Notes: generated by a model not told the origin, from the letters alone. A stretch of 64,000 nucleotides of DNA from Bifidobacterium sp. 7101 (GCF_000499285.1 NZ_AWUN01000001.1:186001-250000), one strand, 5' to 3'. Numbered from the stretch's first letter, positions 44,514 through 53,897 are shown. Translations and numbers: made by a program.

Positions 44514-45845
44514 ATGCCCAAGGTGAATACACAGGATGATGTGCTGCATGTGGTGGGCGGCAGGCCCCTGCATGGCACCATACAGGTCCGCGGGGCCAAG
44601 AACTTCGTCAGCAAGGCCATGGTGGCTGCCCTTTTGGCTCCGGGCGTCTCAGTACTCAAGAATGTGCCCGTAATCCGCGATGTCCAGGTGGTCTCAGACC
44701 TGCTGAGGCTTCACGGTGTCAAGGTGGACGTCCGTCCCCAGGAGGGCGTGGTCACCATCGACGCCAGCCATGTGGAGCTGGCCGATGTGGCCGATGTGGA
44801 CACCCTGTCGGGCTCTTCCCGCATACCCATCCTCTTCTCCGGACCGCTCCTGCACAGGATGGGAGAGGCGTTCATCCCCGTTCTGGGCGGCTGCCGCATC
44901 GGCAGCAGGCCCATTGACTTCCATCTGGAGACCCTGCGCAAGCTGGGGGCCAATGTAGACAAGGAGCATGAGGCCGGCATCCATATCACAGCGCCAGACG
45001 GCCTGCATGGGGCTAAGATTCACCTGCCCTACCCCTCGGTGGGCGCGACGGAACAGACCCTGTTGGCGGCAGTCCTGGCCGAGGGGCGTACCGAGCTGTC
45101 AGGAGCGGCTACCGAGCCCGAGATCATGGACCTGGTGGCGGTTCTGCAGAAGATGGGCGCACAGATTTCCGTGGACGTGGACCGGACAATCCGCATCGAG
45201 GGGGTGCCCTCCCTGAAGGGCTTCACCCACACCTCCCTGCCCGACCGGATTGAAGCAGCCTCCTGGGCTTCCGCCGCCCTGGCCACCCATGGCGACATCA
45301 TGGTCAAGGGCGCTCACCAGCCCGACATGATGACCTACCTGAACGTCTTCCGCAAGATCGGCGGCCAGTTCGATGTGCGCGACGACGGTATCCGCTTCTG
45401 GCATCCGGGCGGTGACCTGCGCCCCGTAGCCATCGAGACCGACGTGCACCCCGGGTTCATGACCGACTGGCAGCAGCCCCTGGTGGTCGCTCTGACCCAG
45501 GCCAAAGGTCTTTCCATCGTTCACGAGACCGTCTATGAGAATCGCTTCGGCTTCACCAAGCCGCTGATTCAGATGGGTGCCACCATCCAGCTCTACAAGG
45601 AGTGCCTGGGGTCCCTGCCTTGCCGCTTCCAACAGCGCAACTTCAACCACTCTGCCGTCATCTTCGGGCCCACCCCGCTGACCGGCCAAGACATCGATGT
45701 GCCCGACCTGCGTGGCGGCTTCAGCCACCTGATCGCCGCACTGACAGCCTCCGGCCCCTCCACCGTCCACGGCATCTCCCTGATCGACCGCGGCTACGAG
45801 GACTTCCGCGACAAGCTGCTGGCCCTGGACGCGCAAATCGACTGA
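44514..45845 (+). CDS. murA: UDP-N-acetylglucosamine 1-carboxyvinyltransferase
   Basis: MurA transfers enolpyruvate to UDP-GlcNAc, the first committed step of peptidoglycan synthesis. The 443-aa protein has the N-terminal RGAKN (substrate Lys-Asn), and the active-site loop GGCRIGSRPIDFH with Cys near residue 127, the residue alkylated by fosfomycin in sensitive enzymes. PDRIEAASWA and DLRGGFSHLIAAL are further family motifs. Its Shine-Dalgarno is weak. plsC follows after 14 bases. Confidence 0.95.
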   Translation: MPKVNTQDDVLHVVGGRPLHGTIQVRGAKNFVSKAMVAALLAPGVSVLKNVPVIRDVQVVSDLLRLHGVKVDVRPQEGVVTIDASHVELADVADVDTLSGSSRIPILFSGPLLHRMGEAFIPVLGGCRIGSRPIDFHLETLRKLGANVDKEHEAGIHITAPDGLHGAKIHLPYPSVGATEQTLLAAVLAEGRTELSGAATEPEIMDLVAVLQKMGAQISVDVDRTIRIEGVPSLKGFTHTSLPDRIEAASWASAALATHGDIMVKGAHQPDMMTYLNVFRKIGGQFDVRDDGIRFWHPGGDLRPVAIETDVHPGFMTDWQQPLVVALTQAKGLSIVHETVYENRFGFTKPLIQMGATIQLYKECLGSLPCRFQQRNFNHSAVIFGPTPLTGQDIDVPDLRGGFSHLIAALTASGPSTVHGISLIDRGYEDFRDKLLALDAQID

Positions 45846-45859
45846 TCCGGCAGACATAG

Positions 45860-46753
45860 ATGGCTTCCAAAGGCAAACCCTCCCCCCGGTCTGCGGTGTC
45901 CGCCCTGTCCGACCAGCAGGTGGACCTGCTGGCCCAACGGCACAAGCTGGTGGATCCGACCCGCTACTATCCCACTGGACACCGCACACCGGCCCTGGAC
46001 GAGATAGATGGTCAGCACCCTGTGGGGACCACCCGTCTATTGCGCGGGGTCTCCCAGGTGGTGCGCGACTCCTGCCGGGTCTATGCCTGGGGGCTGGAAC
46101 GAGTGCCGCAGGCCGGGCCCTTTATCACCGCAGCCACCCATGTGACCCAGTTTGATGTTTTCATTCCTATGATGGCCCTCTTCCACCTGGGTCGTCGCCC
46201 CCGCTATATGGCCAAGGCCGAGATGGCCCATTGGCCCCTTATCGGCAGCTGGTTCCGCATGGTGGGCATGCAGCCGGTCGAACGCAAGTCCGGCAAGGCC
46301 AGGTCGATTGAGGAAGAGTCAATCAGTATCATCACCTCAGGCAGACCGCTGACCATCTGGCCCGAGGGGACCGTGACCCGTGACCCTCTGAAGTGGCCCA
46401 TGTCGCTCAAGCCCGGGGTGGGATTCATCGCCTTGGAAGCCTCGCGGCAGCTGGGTCACATGGTTCCTCTTTATCCCAGCATCACCTGGGGGGCGGCTTC
46501 GATCAATCACAAGTGGCCCTGGCCTCGCAAGAACGTGGTCATGTGCTATGACCGGCTCCTTGATTATTCCGACCTTCTGGAAGACATGGATCAGTGGGGT
46601 GCGGAACCTCCCAAGCAGTCCGTGCACGCCCTCTGTGTTCGCCTGCGCAACCGGATGGAAGAGGTCATGGCCGAGATTCGTGGCGAGAAGCCTCCGGCGG
46701 CTGGATATTTCGATTATGTGACCATGACTCGTCGGCCCAGAAGCGAGCAATAA
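45860..46753 (+). CDS. 1-acyl-sn-glycerol-3-phosphate acyltransferase (PlsC family)
   Basis: The 297-aa acyltransferase has the catalytic HX4D motif (ATHVTQFDVF, His94 and Asp99) and the glycerol-phosphate-binding WPEGTVTRD. It makes phosphatidic acid from lysophosphatidic acid and acyl donor at the membrane. It sits between murA and gpsA, which makes the glycerol-3-phosphate backbone, so the gene order links phospholipid synthesis to wall growth. Other acyl acceptors are possible. Confidence 0.9.
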   Translation: MASKGKPSPRSAVSALSDQQVDLLAQRHKLVDPTRYYPTGHRTPALDEIDGQHPVGTTRLLRGVSQVVRDSCRVYAWGLERVPQAGPFITAATHVTQFDVFIPMMALFHLGRRPRYMAKAEMAHWPLIGSWFRMVGMQPVERKSGKARSIEEESISIITSGRPLTIWPEGTVTRDPLKWPMSLKPGVGFIALEASRQLGHMVPLYPSITWGAASINHKWPWPRKNVVMCYDRLLDYSDLLEDMDQWGAEPPKQSVHALCVRLRNRMEEVMAEIRGEKPPAAGYFDYVTMTRRPRSEQ

Positions 46754-46869
46754 GGCCGGAACCCACCTCCGACTCCTCCTGCCTGGCAGTGGTGTCATAG
46801 GATGGTAGAGACAAGAATGAGGCTGCTGGTCGGCGTTCCCGTGCGCACGGCATTATGCAAAGGAGAATG

Positions 46870-47868
46870 ATGACGAAGATTGCGGTATTGGGAGCAGGCG
46901 CATGGGGAACCGCTTTTGCCCAGGTACTGGCTGACGCAGGCAACCAGGTGGTCATGTGGGACATCGACCCGGATGTCGTGGGCGAAATCAACAGTCAACA
47001 TTCGAATACTCGCCGTCTGCCGAATGTGAAGAGGCTGCCCGATGCCATCAGCGCTGAGGGTGACCGGGCCGAGGCAGTCTCGGGGGCAGAGATCGTGGTT
47101 GTTGCCATATCCGCCCAGCACGCCTGTGAGGCCTTGACGGAATTCAAGGGTCTGCTGGGTCATGATGCCATTGCGGTTTCCCTGATGAAGGGGATTGAAC
47201 GGGGCACCGACAGGCGGATGGACCAGGTGGTCTGCCAGACGCTGGATCTGGACCCAGCCAGGTTTGCGGCCGTCTCCGGCCCCAATCTGAGCAAGGAGGT
47301 GGCCGCCCGCGAGCCGAGCGCCACTGTGGTCGCCAGCGCGGATGCCGGTACCGCCATGAGAGTGGCTCGTGCATGCACGACCGACTATTTCAAGGCCTTC
47401 GTTTCGGACGATGTGATCGGCCTGGAAATGTGCGGGTCGCTGAAGAACGTCACTGCACTGGCCGTGGGGATGTCACGGGGGGCTGGGTTCGGGGAGAACA
47501 CGGCCGCCATGATCCAGGCCAGGGGGCTGGCTGAACTCACCGCCCTGGGGGAGGCCTGCGGTGCCAAGTCCAAGACCTTCGCCGGTCTTGCCGGGGTAGG
47601 CGACCTGGTGGCCACCTGTGGGTCGTCCCTAAGCAGGAACTACACTTTTGGCTTTAATCTGGGTCAGGGCAAAAGCATCGAGGAAGCCACTCGCGTCAGC
47701 AAGGGTGTCGCCGAGGGTGTGCCTACCACCGATGCTGTCGTGGCCCTGGGCAAGCGCTACCAGGTGGCGACCCCGCTGGCTACAGCCATGAGCCATGTGC
47801 TGGATCAGGGCCTGAGCTGCCGAGGCATGATCGACGAGCTGTTCGGCGGGCAGATCACTGCAGAGTGA
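46870..47868 (+). CDS. gpsA: Glycerol-3-phosphate dehydrogenase [NAD(P)+]
   Basis: The 332-aa enzyme reduces dihydroxyacetone phosphate to sn-glycerol-3-phosphate for phospholipids. It has an N-terminal GAGAWGTAFA dinucleotide site, SGPNLSKEVAARE, the catalytic Lys region CGSLKNVTALAVGMSRG and GLAGVGDLVATC. AAAGGAG precedes two tandem ATGs (46867, 46870); the second has better spacing. Confidence 0.95.
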   Translation: MTKIAVLGAGAWGTAFAQVLADAGNQVVMWDIDPDVVGEINSQHSNTRRLPNVKRLPDAISAEGDRAEAVSGAEIVVVAISAQHACEALTEFKGLLGHDAIAVSLMKGIERGTDRRMDQVVCQTLDLDPARFAAVSGPNLSKEVAAREPSATVVASADAGTAMRVARACTTDYFKAFVSDDVIGLEMCGSLKNVTALAVGMSRGAGFGENTAAMIQARGLAELTALGEACGAKSKTFAGLAGVGDLVATCGSSLSRNYTFGFNLGQGKSIEEATRVSKGVAEGVPTTDAVVALGKRYQVATPLATAMSHVLDQGLSCRGMIDELFGGQITAE

Positions 47869-48161
47869 GTCTGGCGGCCATCAGAAACTTCCGAAGGCTA
47901 TAGGGGTGCGAGAGCTGTGAAGCCGGTGCTAACAATCCTTTGATCGGCGATAAACATTTTTCGAATCAATTGCGCGTCTGACTCATCTGGTTCCTACCTC
48001 AGCACCATCATGCCTGTTCGTGCCAAGCTTGTGGATGAGCGGCCCCGACCAGGTCTTGCTGCCCGCCAAGGGGATATTCTGCTGTCTTGAATGATGTATC
48101 TGCCCGGGCAGGTGCCTGAGCTGAGGTTGGAATTCATGTCCAGGATGAGGAAAGCCGAGGA
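47869..48161. other. Intergenic region between gpsA and ddl, nothing recognised
   Basis: The 293 bases hold no gene, RNA or repeat that I can support, apart from a short TGCCCGGGCA palindrome near 48100. The ddl promoter presumably lies here. Confidence 0.5.
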
Positions 48162-49313
48162 ATGATGGTCAGGAAACGTGTTGTGGTGCTCTATGGCGGT
48201 CGTGCCGACGAACATTCCATATCCTGTGTGTCGGCGGCCGGCGTGCTCAATGCCATTGATACCGAACGATACGATCCCATCCCCATTGGCATCACCAAGG
48301 ACGGCCGATGGACCATCGGCGGCCAGGATCCCAGGCAGTGGGGTCTGGACGATGCCAGTCTGCCAACCGTGCAGATAACTGAAGGCAGCCGTCCGATTAT
48401 TCTCGACATGGCCCGTGGCAGGGATGGGTTTCTGATCGGAGACCATGCCGACCTGGTCTCTGAAGCCAAGCCTTCCAAGGCCTTCGATTCCCTGGAGCCC
48501 TTGGGACATGTGGATGCGGTTTTCCCGGTGCTCCATGGCCCTTACGGTGAGGACGGCACCCTGCAGGGCCTGCTTGAAATGATGGGCCTGCCCTACGTCG
48601 GATGTGGGGTCTTCGCCTCTGCCGCATGCATGGACAAGCACTACACGAAGATCCTATTGAGCCAAGCCGGCATACCTGTGGCTCCTGGCATCACCATAGA
48701 TTCCCGTGAACAACGGGCCGGGGCCGACCTGCTGACCATTGTGGAGAAGGCAGAGCTGCATTACCCGCTCTTTGTCAAGCCCTCTCGCGCAGGATCCAGC
48801 TTTGGTGTGGTCAAGGTGGAAGAGCCTCAAGCCGAAGCCCTGGCTGCTGCGGTCGCCGAGGCGGCAAAGCATGACTGGCGGGTCCTGATAGAGGAGGGCA
48901 TTGAAGGGCGGGAGATTGAATGCGCCGTGCTCGCCTCAAGCAAGGACAGAGAGCCCCGTACAGCCTGGCCTGGCGAGGTGGTGCTGGACAAGGCTGATCA
49001 GGACGAGGCCTTCTACGACTTCGACAGCAAATATGTGGATTCCTCCGCCTCCCACGTGGAGGTTCCTGCGCACCTGCCAGAGGAGACTCTTCAGAAGGTT
49101 CGCGACCTGGCTGCCAAGGCTTTCAGAACCGTGGATGGTGCCGGTCTGAGCCGTGTCGACTGCTTTGTGACGCCCGAGGGCAGGGTCATTGTCAACGAGA
49201 TCAACACCATGCCTGGCTTTACGCCTATCTCCATGTATGCCAAGGCTTGGGAAGCCACAGGGATCACCTACACCGATCTGATCACCGATCTGATTGAGGG
49301 TGTATCGGCCTGA
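48162..49313 (+). CDS. ddl: D-alanine--D-alanine ligase
   Basis: This 383-aa ATP-grasp enzyme makes D-Ala-D-Ala for peptidoglycan. Motifs are VVVLYGGRADEHSISCVSA, HGPYGEDGTLQGLLE, YVGCGVFASAACMDKHYTK, FVKPSRAGSSFGVVKV and the metal-binding EINTMPGFTPISMY. The final Tyr and Ser/Gly-type loop fit D-Ala-D-Ala rather than D-Ala-D-Lac specificity, though this is judged by eye. ATG 48162 or 48165 starts after GAGGA. Confidence 0.95.
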   Translation: MMVRKRVVVLYGGRADEHSISCVSAAGVLNAIDTERYDPIPIGITKDGRWTIGGQDPRQWGLDDASLPTVQITEGSRPIILDMARGRDGFLIGDHADLVSEAKPSKAFDSLEPLGHVDAVFPVLHGPYGEDGTLQGLLEMMGLPYVGCGVFASAACMDKHYTKILLSQAGIPVAPGITIDSREQRAGADLLTIVEKAELHYPLFVKPSRAGSSFGVVKVEEPQAEALAAAVAEAAKHDWRVLIEEGIEGREIECAVLASSKDREPRTAWPGEVVLDKADQDEAFYDFDSKYVDSSASHVEVPAHLPEETLQKVRDLAAKAFRTVDGAGLSRVDCFVTPEGRVIVNEINTMPGFTPISMYAKAWEATGITYTDLITDLIEGVSA

Positions 49314-49379
49314 CGCTGGAGTTGCCTGCGGAGTTTGAGGCTTCTCGCGAGAAGAGGGAATGCCACTCTTGCGTTTCTT

Positions 49380-50255
49380 CTAATCTTCAATGTCTTTTGT
49401 CGGGAGCTCGGCCTCCTGAACCAGGTAGTCCTGGCCGGCCAGTGCGCGGGTGGCGGCATCCTGCATATCGGCGGCGATGACACCCTGCTTGGCGAACATG
49501 ACCACCTGGCCCTTGATGCCATAAGGGGTGAAGCCCTGGAGCTGGACAATGGGCGGGTTGGATGGCATGGCCATGCCTTTGGTTGCCTGAGCCACCACCT
49601 GTGCAATGGAATGGGAGGACCTGGCTATATCGGCATCCCCTCGCAGAGTGAAGGGAACCGTGGTGGCGGCCTCGCCCGCCTCGGTGATCTTCTCGAGTGC
49701 CGTGGTGTTGAGGATGGAGTTGGGGATCAGCAGCTGGTTGCCGGTCCTGTCGATGACAATGGTATGGCGCCAGGTCACATCGCGGACGGTTCCGGTGGTG
49801 CCCTGGATAGTGATGATGTCACCGGGCTGGACCACCTTGCTGACCATGAGTCCGAAGCCGCCGACGATGTTGGCGATTGTATCCTTCAATCCGAAGGAGA
49901 GGGCCAGGCCGCTGACGCCCAGGGCGGCGACCACAGTGGATGGGTTGATTCCGAAGACGGGTTGCAGGACTGTGGCAGCGGCGAAGATCCAAATCAGGGC
50001 GCGGACGATGTTGACGAAGATGGAGGCACTGGGCAGGTTGGTCCGTTCCAGGGCACGCCGCATAGCCGCCGCTACGATTTTGGAGATCAAGGCAGCGCAG
50101 ACAGCCACGACAATCAGAAGAATGATTTTTCCGAAATTCTGACGGAACCAGAAGATGACGGCATCGCTGAAGCTGGAGATGGCCTGTTCGGACCTTCCCA
50201 TGGGATCCTTATTCGCAGCGATGCTTGTGCTGGCAAACTTGACGGTCGGATTCAT
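49380..50255 (-). CDS. Mechanosensitive ion channel, MscS family
   Basis: The 291-aa channel opens under membrane tension to release solutes. It has three helices, the pore-lining Gly/Ala-rich LGVSGLALSFGLKDTIANIVGGFGLMVSKVVQPGD signature, and a cytoplasmic beta domain (TGTVRDVTWRHTIVIDRTGNQLLIPNS). The ATG at 50255 overlaps the stop of the GNAT gene (ATGA), with GGAGG upstream; a longer frame runs into that gene. Two-gene operon with GNAT. Confidence 0.92.
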   Translation of the reverse strand: MNPTVKFASTSIAANKDPMGRSEQAISSFSDAVIFWFRQNFGKIILLIVVAVCAALISKIVAAAMRRALERTNLPSASIFVNIVRALIWIFAAATVLQPVFGINPSTVVAALGVSGLALSFGLKDTIANIVGGFGLMVSKVVQPGDIITIQGTTGTVRDVTWRHTIVIDRTGNQLLIPNSILNTTALEKITEAGEAATTVPFTLRGDADIARSSHSIAQVVAQATKGMAMPSNPPIVQLQGFTPYGIKGQVVMFAKQGVIAADMQDAATRALAGQDYLVQEAELPTKDIED

Positions 50256-50704
50256 GAGGCCTTGTCCTCCGGCTCGTTTCCGATGCCCTCCGTTAGCGGC
50301 TTGTCCATCCACATGTGCGGGCATCCCTCGTCTTGGTCGTGAATGCCCATGTCCCTATATCCTAAGGACTCATAGAAGCCCTCCACCCGTTCCTGGGCAT
50401 GGAGGGTGAGCCGGTCGGCTCCGTGGTTCCGAGCGGTTTCCTCAGCCTTGCCTACCAAATTGGCGCCCAGATGCTGACCGCGGTAAGGCTTCAGAACCGC
50501 CAACCGGCCAAGGGTCCATGTCTTGTCGCGGTCGGGGAAGATTCGGCATACCCCGACGGGCTTATCCCCGTCATAGGCCACGATGTGGAGGCTGACATCG
50601 TCGGTTCGATCGAACTCGTTGTGAAAGCCCTGCTCCTCCACGAATACCGCCTTGCGAATAGCCTTGGCATCCTCAGGAATGGCCTCGCTCACCTCATACC
50701 GCAT
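50252..50704 (-). CDS. GNAT family N-acetyltransferase
   Basis: The 150-aa acetyl-CoA-dependent acetyltransferase has motif A LGRLAVLKPYRGQHLGANLV (acetyl-CoA pyrophosphate loop) and motif B around FYESLGYRDMG. The N-terminal VFVEEQGFHNEFDRTDD resembles ElaA/YjcF-type GNATs. Substrate unknown. It overlaps the MscS gene start by four bases. Confidence 0.9.
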   Translation of the reverse strand: MRYEVSEAIPEDAKAIRKAVFVEEQGFHNEFDRTDDVSLHIVAYDGDKPVGVCRIFPDRDKTWTLGRLAVLKPYRGQHLGANLVGKAEETARNHGADRLTLHAQERVEGFYESLGYRDMGIHDQDEGCPHMWMDKPLTEGIGNEPEDKAS

Positions 50705-50899
50705 GCTTCCTCCTCGCCACGGTCCTTCGCTGCCTCCAATCTACCAAGCCTGACCCTCGGCGTGAATGGATGTCCGCAACCGGATGACGAACGGTACGTG
50801 TAGCTGTAAGCTGTCTGACCCAGACGATTACATGGATGGGGACTCTGCAAGCAGTGCGAGCTTGCAGCAGCGACACTGAAATGACGCGGGAACGATGGG

Positions 50900-51577
50900 A
50901 TGGCCATGGATAAGGACTCGAAACTGACGGATATGGCTGGCGGAGCTGGCAAAGGGAATCAGCGCTCGCAGATGGAGAGGATGCTTGCTGGTGAGCTCTA
51001 TGATGCCTCGAATCCTGAATTGGGCCAGCTACGGGTCAAGGCCCACGAACTTTGTCGTCTGTTCAACGCATCTTCCGAGCAGGAGCATGACCTGCGCAGT
51101 CGGCTCTTGGACGAGTTGGTGCCCGGACACGGTCAGGACGTCGATTTTATGGGTCCTATCTACTTCGACTATGGATGCTTCACCAAGCTCGGCTCGCGCA
51201 TCTTCGCCAATTTCAACTTCACTGTTCTGGATACCTGCCCTGTACGGATTGGCGACGATGTGATGATCGGCCCCAACGTCACCCTGGCCACCCCACTGCA
51301 TCCACTGCGGTGGCAGGAGCGGAATCTGAGGCGCCATGAGGATGGCTCCCTCTATGACTACGAGTTTGGTGCTCCGATCACCATCGGCTCCAACTGCTGG
51401 CTGGCATCGAATGTGACTGTGGCCGGGGGAGTGACCATCGGCGATGGGGCGGTCATCGGGGCTGGATCCGTGGTCACCCATGACATCGCGCCTGACTCCC
51501 TGGCCGTGGGCGTGCCTTGCCGGGCAATTCGGACCATCACCGAGGCTGATCGGATGGAACTGCCAAGGGAGGGCTGA
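50900..51577 (+). CDS. Sugar O-acetyltransferase (maltose/galactoside acetyltransferase family)
   Basis: The 225-aa left-handed beta-helix enzyme has an N-terminal maltose-acetyltransferase domain (SQMERMLAGELYDASNPEL) and hexapeptide repeats (VRIGDDVMIGPNVTLA, ITIGSNCWLASNVTVAGGVTIGDGAVIGAGSVV). The catalytic His is probably in the TPLHPL segment. It acetylates a sugar with acetyl-CoA. Its last 41 bases overlap the 3' end of the convergent ABC ATPase gene. Confidence 0.9.
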   Translation: MAMDKDSKLTDMAGGAGKGNQRSQMERMLAGELYDASNPELGQLRVKAHELCRLFNASSEQEHDLRSRLLDELVPGHGQDVDFMGPIYFDYGCFTKLGSRIFANFNFTVLDTCPVRIGDDVMIGPNVTLATPLHPLRWQERNLRRHEDGSLYDYEFGAPITIGSNCWLASNVTVAGGVTIGDGAVIGAGSVVTHDIAPDSLAVGVPCRAIRTITEADRMELPREG

Positions 51578-52349
51578 AAGCCTTCTGATCTGGCACAGCA
51601 TCCATGCTGGCCAGCTGCTGGGCTATGGTCTGCGGGTCTCCGCCCGGGCAAGCTGCCTGAATGCGCCCGTCCTGAAGGAAGATGACGCGGTGGGCCCGGG
51701 CGGCGACATTGGGGTCGTGGGTCACCATGAGGATGGTCTGGCCGCTTCGGACGGCCAGGTCGAAGAGGTCCATGACCTCCCGAGAGCTATGGGTGTCCAG
51801 GGCGCCGGTGGGCTCGTCGGCCATGATGATCTCCGGGCTGGCAGCCAGAGACCTGGCGATGGCCACGCGCTGCTGCTGGCCACCACTCATGTCGGCCGGA
51901 TAGGCATTGGCATACCCCTCCAAGCCGACGTTGGACAGGGCGGACAGGGCCGCTTGGGCGGAGATTTTCCTGCCGCCGAAGAGGCTGGACAGCATGGTGT
52001 TCTGCAGGCAGGTGAAGGCGTTGACCAGGTTGTAGTCCTGGAAGACGAAGCCGATATGGTCGCGCCGGAGTCTGGTCAGCTCCCTCTCTTTCATTCGCGT
52101 CAGGTCCTCACCGGCGATGGCCACACTGCCCTGCCTGACTTGGAGCAGTCCAGCGGCGCAATAGAGAAGGGTCGATTTGCCGGCGCCTGAAGGACCCATG
52201 ATGGCCGTCCAGGTCCCAGCCTGACATTCCAGGCTGATTTCGTCCAGCACTCGGACGCCCTGCTTCTGCCGCGTTCCGTAGTCGTAGGAGATCTTGTCCA
52301 GAATGAGTGGGGTCTGTGCGTATGGATCCTTAGCCATCCGATGCTGCAT
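51537..52349 (-). CDS. ABC transporter ATP-binding protein, MacB/LolD/BceA type, without adjacent permease
   Basis: The 270-aa ATPase has Walker A GPSGAGKST, Q-loop FVFQDYNLVNAFTCLQN, signature MSGGQQQRVAIARSL, Walker B EIIMADEPTGALD and the switch His in VTHDPN. TGALD and the 'NL...LT..N' Q-loop mark the MacB/LolD/BceA family, which normally works with an FtsX-type permease encoded next door. None is present here. AAAGGAAGG precedes ATG 52349. Phased TCAGGGT repeats lie upstream. Confidence 0.9.
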   Translation of the reverse strand: MQHRMAKDPYAQTPLILDKISYDYGTRQKQGVRVLDEISLECQAGTWTAIMGPSGAGKSTLLYCAAGLLQVRQGSVAIAGEDLTRMKERELTRLRRDHIGFVFQDYNLVNAFTCLQNTMLSSLFGGRKISAQAALSALSNVGLEGYANAYPADMSGGQQQRVAIARSLAASPEIIMADEPTGALDTHSSREVMDLFDLAVRSGQTILMVTHDPNVAARAHRVIFLQDGRIQAACPGGDPQTIAQQLASMDAVPDQKAFSPPLAVPSDQPR

Positions 52350-52744
52350 CGTTGCCTTCCTTTCGATCGTTTCCCGCCTGGCCTCTATCTCTATAAGACC
52401 ATGGTGAGAGCTCCGCTCAGGGTGTTTTCAGGGTTGAATCGGGGACAGTTCAGGGTGGTATCCATAGGATTCGCATTTGCTCCTGAAGGGTATGTATCGT
52501 GAATGTAGAGGGGTCGTATCTCTTGCCGGAAGGGGGATTGATGGGCGGCTCGTCATCAGGATGACAGGGATTCAGTGATTGCTTATTTCCTTGGAATTGC
52601 AAGGATGCAACCGTCGGTTGACGGAAAATATCGGTGTCTTTGCCGGGCGCAACCCAAAGCTGGTGGCGGTCGGAGCCCTGCACGCTTCATCATGGTCTCG
52701 TTGCTGGTTGAATCGGCATTCTGTCGATCGGGAGAAAGAACATT
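52350..52744. other. 395-base divergent intergenic region between the ABC ATPase and the XRE regulator
   Basis: No gene seen. It contains three TCAGGGT repeats (52417-52456), a possible minus-strand -10 (TATAGA, 52390-52395), and the 11-base direct repeat GGTTGAATCGG at 52432-52442 and 52706-52716, the second lying 29 bases before the XRE gene. Confidence 0.5.
52417..52456 (-). promoter_or_regulatory. Three helically phased TCAGGGT repeats upstream of the ABC ATPase gene
   Basis: TCAGGGT occurs at 52417-52423, 52428-52434 and 52450-52456, spaced 11 and 22 bases, so all lie on one face of the helix. The first overlaps the -35 position of the putative -10 TATAGA at 52390-52395, the arrangement of a class II activator site. 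Confidence 0.5.
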
Positions 52745-53773
52745 ATGAGTTTCAGAACCAACGTGCAGTATCTGCGTTCGCAGCGGAACATGACTCAGGA
52801 GCAGCTGGCCATGCTGGTGGGGGTGTCCCGTCAGGCGGTGTCCAAGTGGGAGTCGGACAAGGCATATCCTGAGATGGATAAGCTCCTGGCCATCTGCGAC
52901 CTTTTCGGCTGCACCCTTGATGATCTGGTACTGGGCGATGTTCGGCATCCGGGTTCCGGGCAGCGTGCTTCCAGGTCGGACCATCAGGAAACCACCCAGG
53001 CGACTTCGACAACACATGCGACTATGCCCCCCGTCCAATCTGCTATGGAAGACGTGACCGGCTACGCATCCTTCAGCAATGTCTACAGTCTGCGTATGGC
53101 TTTCGGCATCGCCCTTATCATGCTGGGACTGGCTTTCGGTGGTCTCTTCGCCGGAGTCAACCAACCGACTGACACGCAGAATGGTCTGGCCTTTCTTGCT
53201 CTGATGGTTGGCATCGTCCTGGGCCTGGCCTGTCTCATACCGGCGGTTTCCGCCAGGAAGGACTTTCGCCGCAGGCATCCCTATGTGGCGGATTTCTATA
53301 CCGATGAGGAGCGCTCGCGAGTCTATCGGCAGACTACCTGGGAGCTGGTCTGCGGTCTGGCTGTCGTGCTCTTGGACGTGGGGATCAACTCTGCCGGATA
53401 CCTGATCTGGGACTGGTCCGATCAAGTCAGAGGGTTTGTCTTCTTCCTTCTTCTGGCTCTCGGGGTCTTTCTGCTGGTCCACGCGGGAACCAGCCATAGG
53501 ATGATGAACCTCCGTGCCTACAACAGGCAGGTTGATTCCCCCGATGATGGTCGCTGGGATACCTATCGTTACGAGCACCGGATAAGCAATGCCATCAGCG
53601 GAACCATCATGGGCCTTTGCACGCTGGTGGCCCTGACCATGCTCTTCTCCGGCAATTATGACAATCTCTTTGGTTGGCGCATTCCATTCTGGGCCATCTG
53701 GATCATCGGCGGGGTATTCTGCGGAGTACTTCAGTCTCTGATCGGCATCTTCCGCAAGCCTCCCCGTGCCTGA
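52745..53773 (+). CDS. XRE-family helix-turn-helix regulator with C-terminal membrane domain
   Basis: The 342-aa protein starts with a Cro/CI-type HTH (LRSQRNMTQEQLAMLVGVSRQAVSKWESDKAYPEMDKL, shown in part). A polar linker (about 75-115) and about six hydrophobic helices in two groups follow (118-170, 200-330). Membrane-anchored XRE proteins of this form often control a neighbouring transporter; the divergent ABC ATPase gene is the obvious candidate. GGGAGAAAG precedes ATG 52745. Confidence 0.88.
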   Translation: MSFRTNVQYLRSQRNMTQEQLAMLVGVSRQAVSKWESDKAYPEMDKLLAICDLFGCTLDDLVLGDVRHPGSGQRASRSDHQETTQATSTTHATMPPVQSAMEDVTGYASFSNVYSLRMAFGIALIMLGLAFGGLFAGVNQPTDTQNGLAFLALMVGIVLGLACLIPAVSARKDFRRRHPYVADFYTDEERSRVYRQTTWELVCGLAVVLLDVGINSAGYLIWDWSDQVRGFVFFLLLALGVFLLVHAGTSHRMMNLRAYNRQVDSPDDGRWDTYRYEHRISNAISGTIMGLCTLVALTMLFSGNYDNLFGWRIPFWAIWIIGGVFCGVLQSLIGIFRKPPRA

Positions 53774-53783
53774 GACCGTTAAT

Positions 53784-53812
53784 TTGCCTTACTTAGCGGA
53801 ATGTAGTAATCT
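53784..53812 (+). promoter_or_regulatory. Putative promoter of rpmB
   Basis: TTGCCT (53784-53789), a 17-base spacer and TAATCT (53807-53812) make a good sigma70-type promoter 85 bases before rpmB. Confidence 0.55.
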
Positions 53813-53897
53813 AACAAAGTTGTGTGTTCATCCGTAGCCTTGCGTTGCGGGCAAGAACACCTGGGACGACTTGGAAAACAACGTAAAGGAAGTCATC

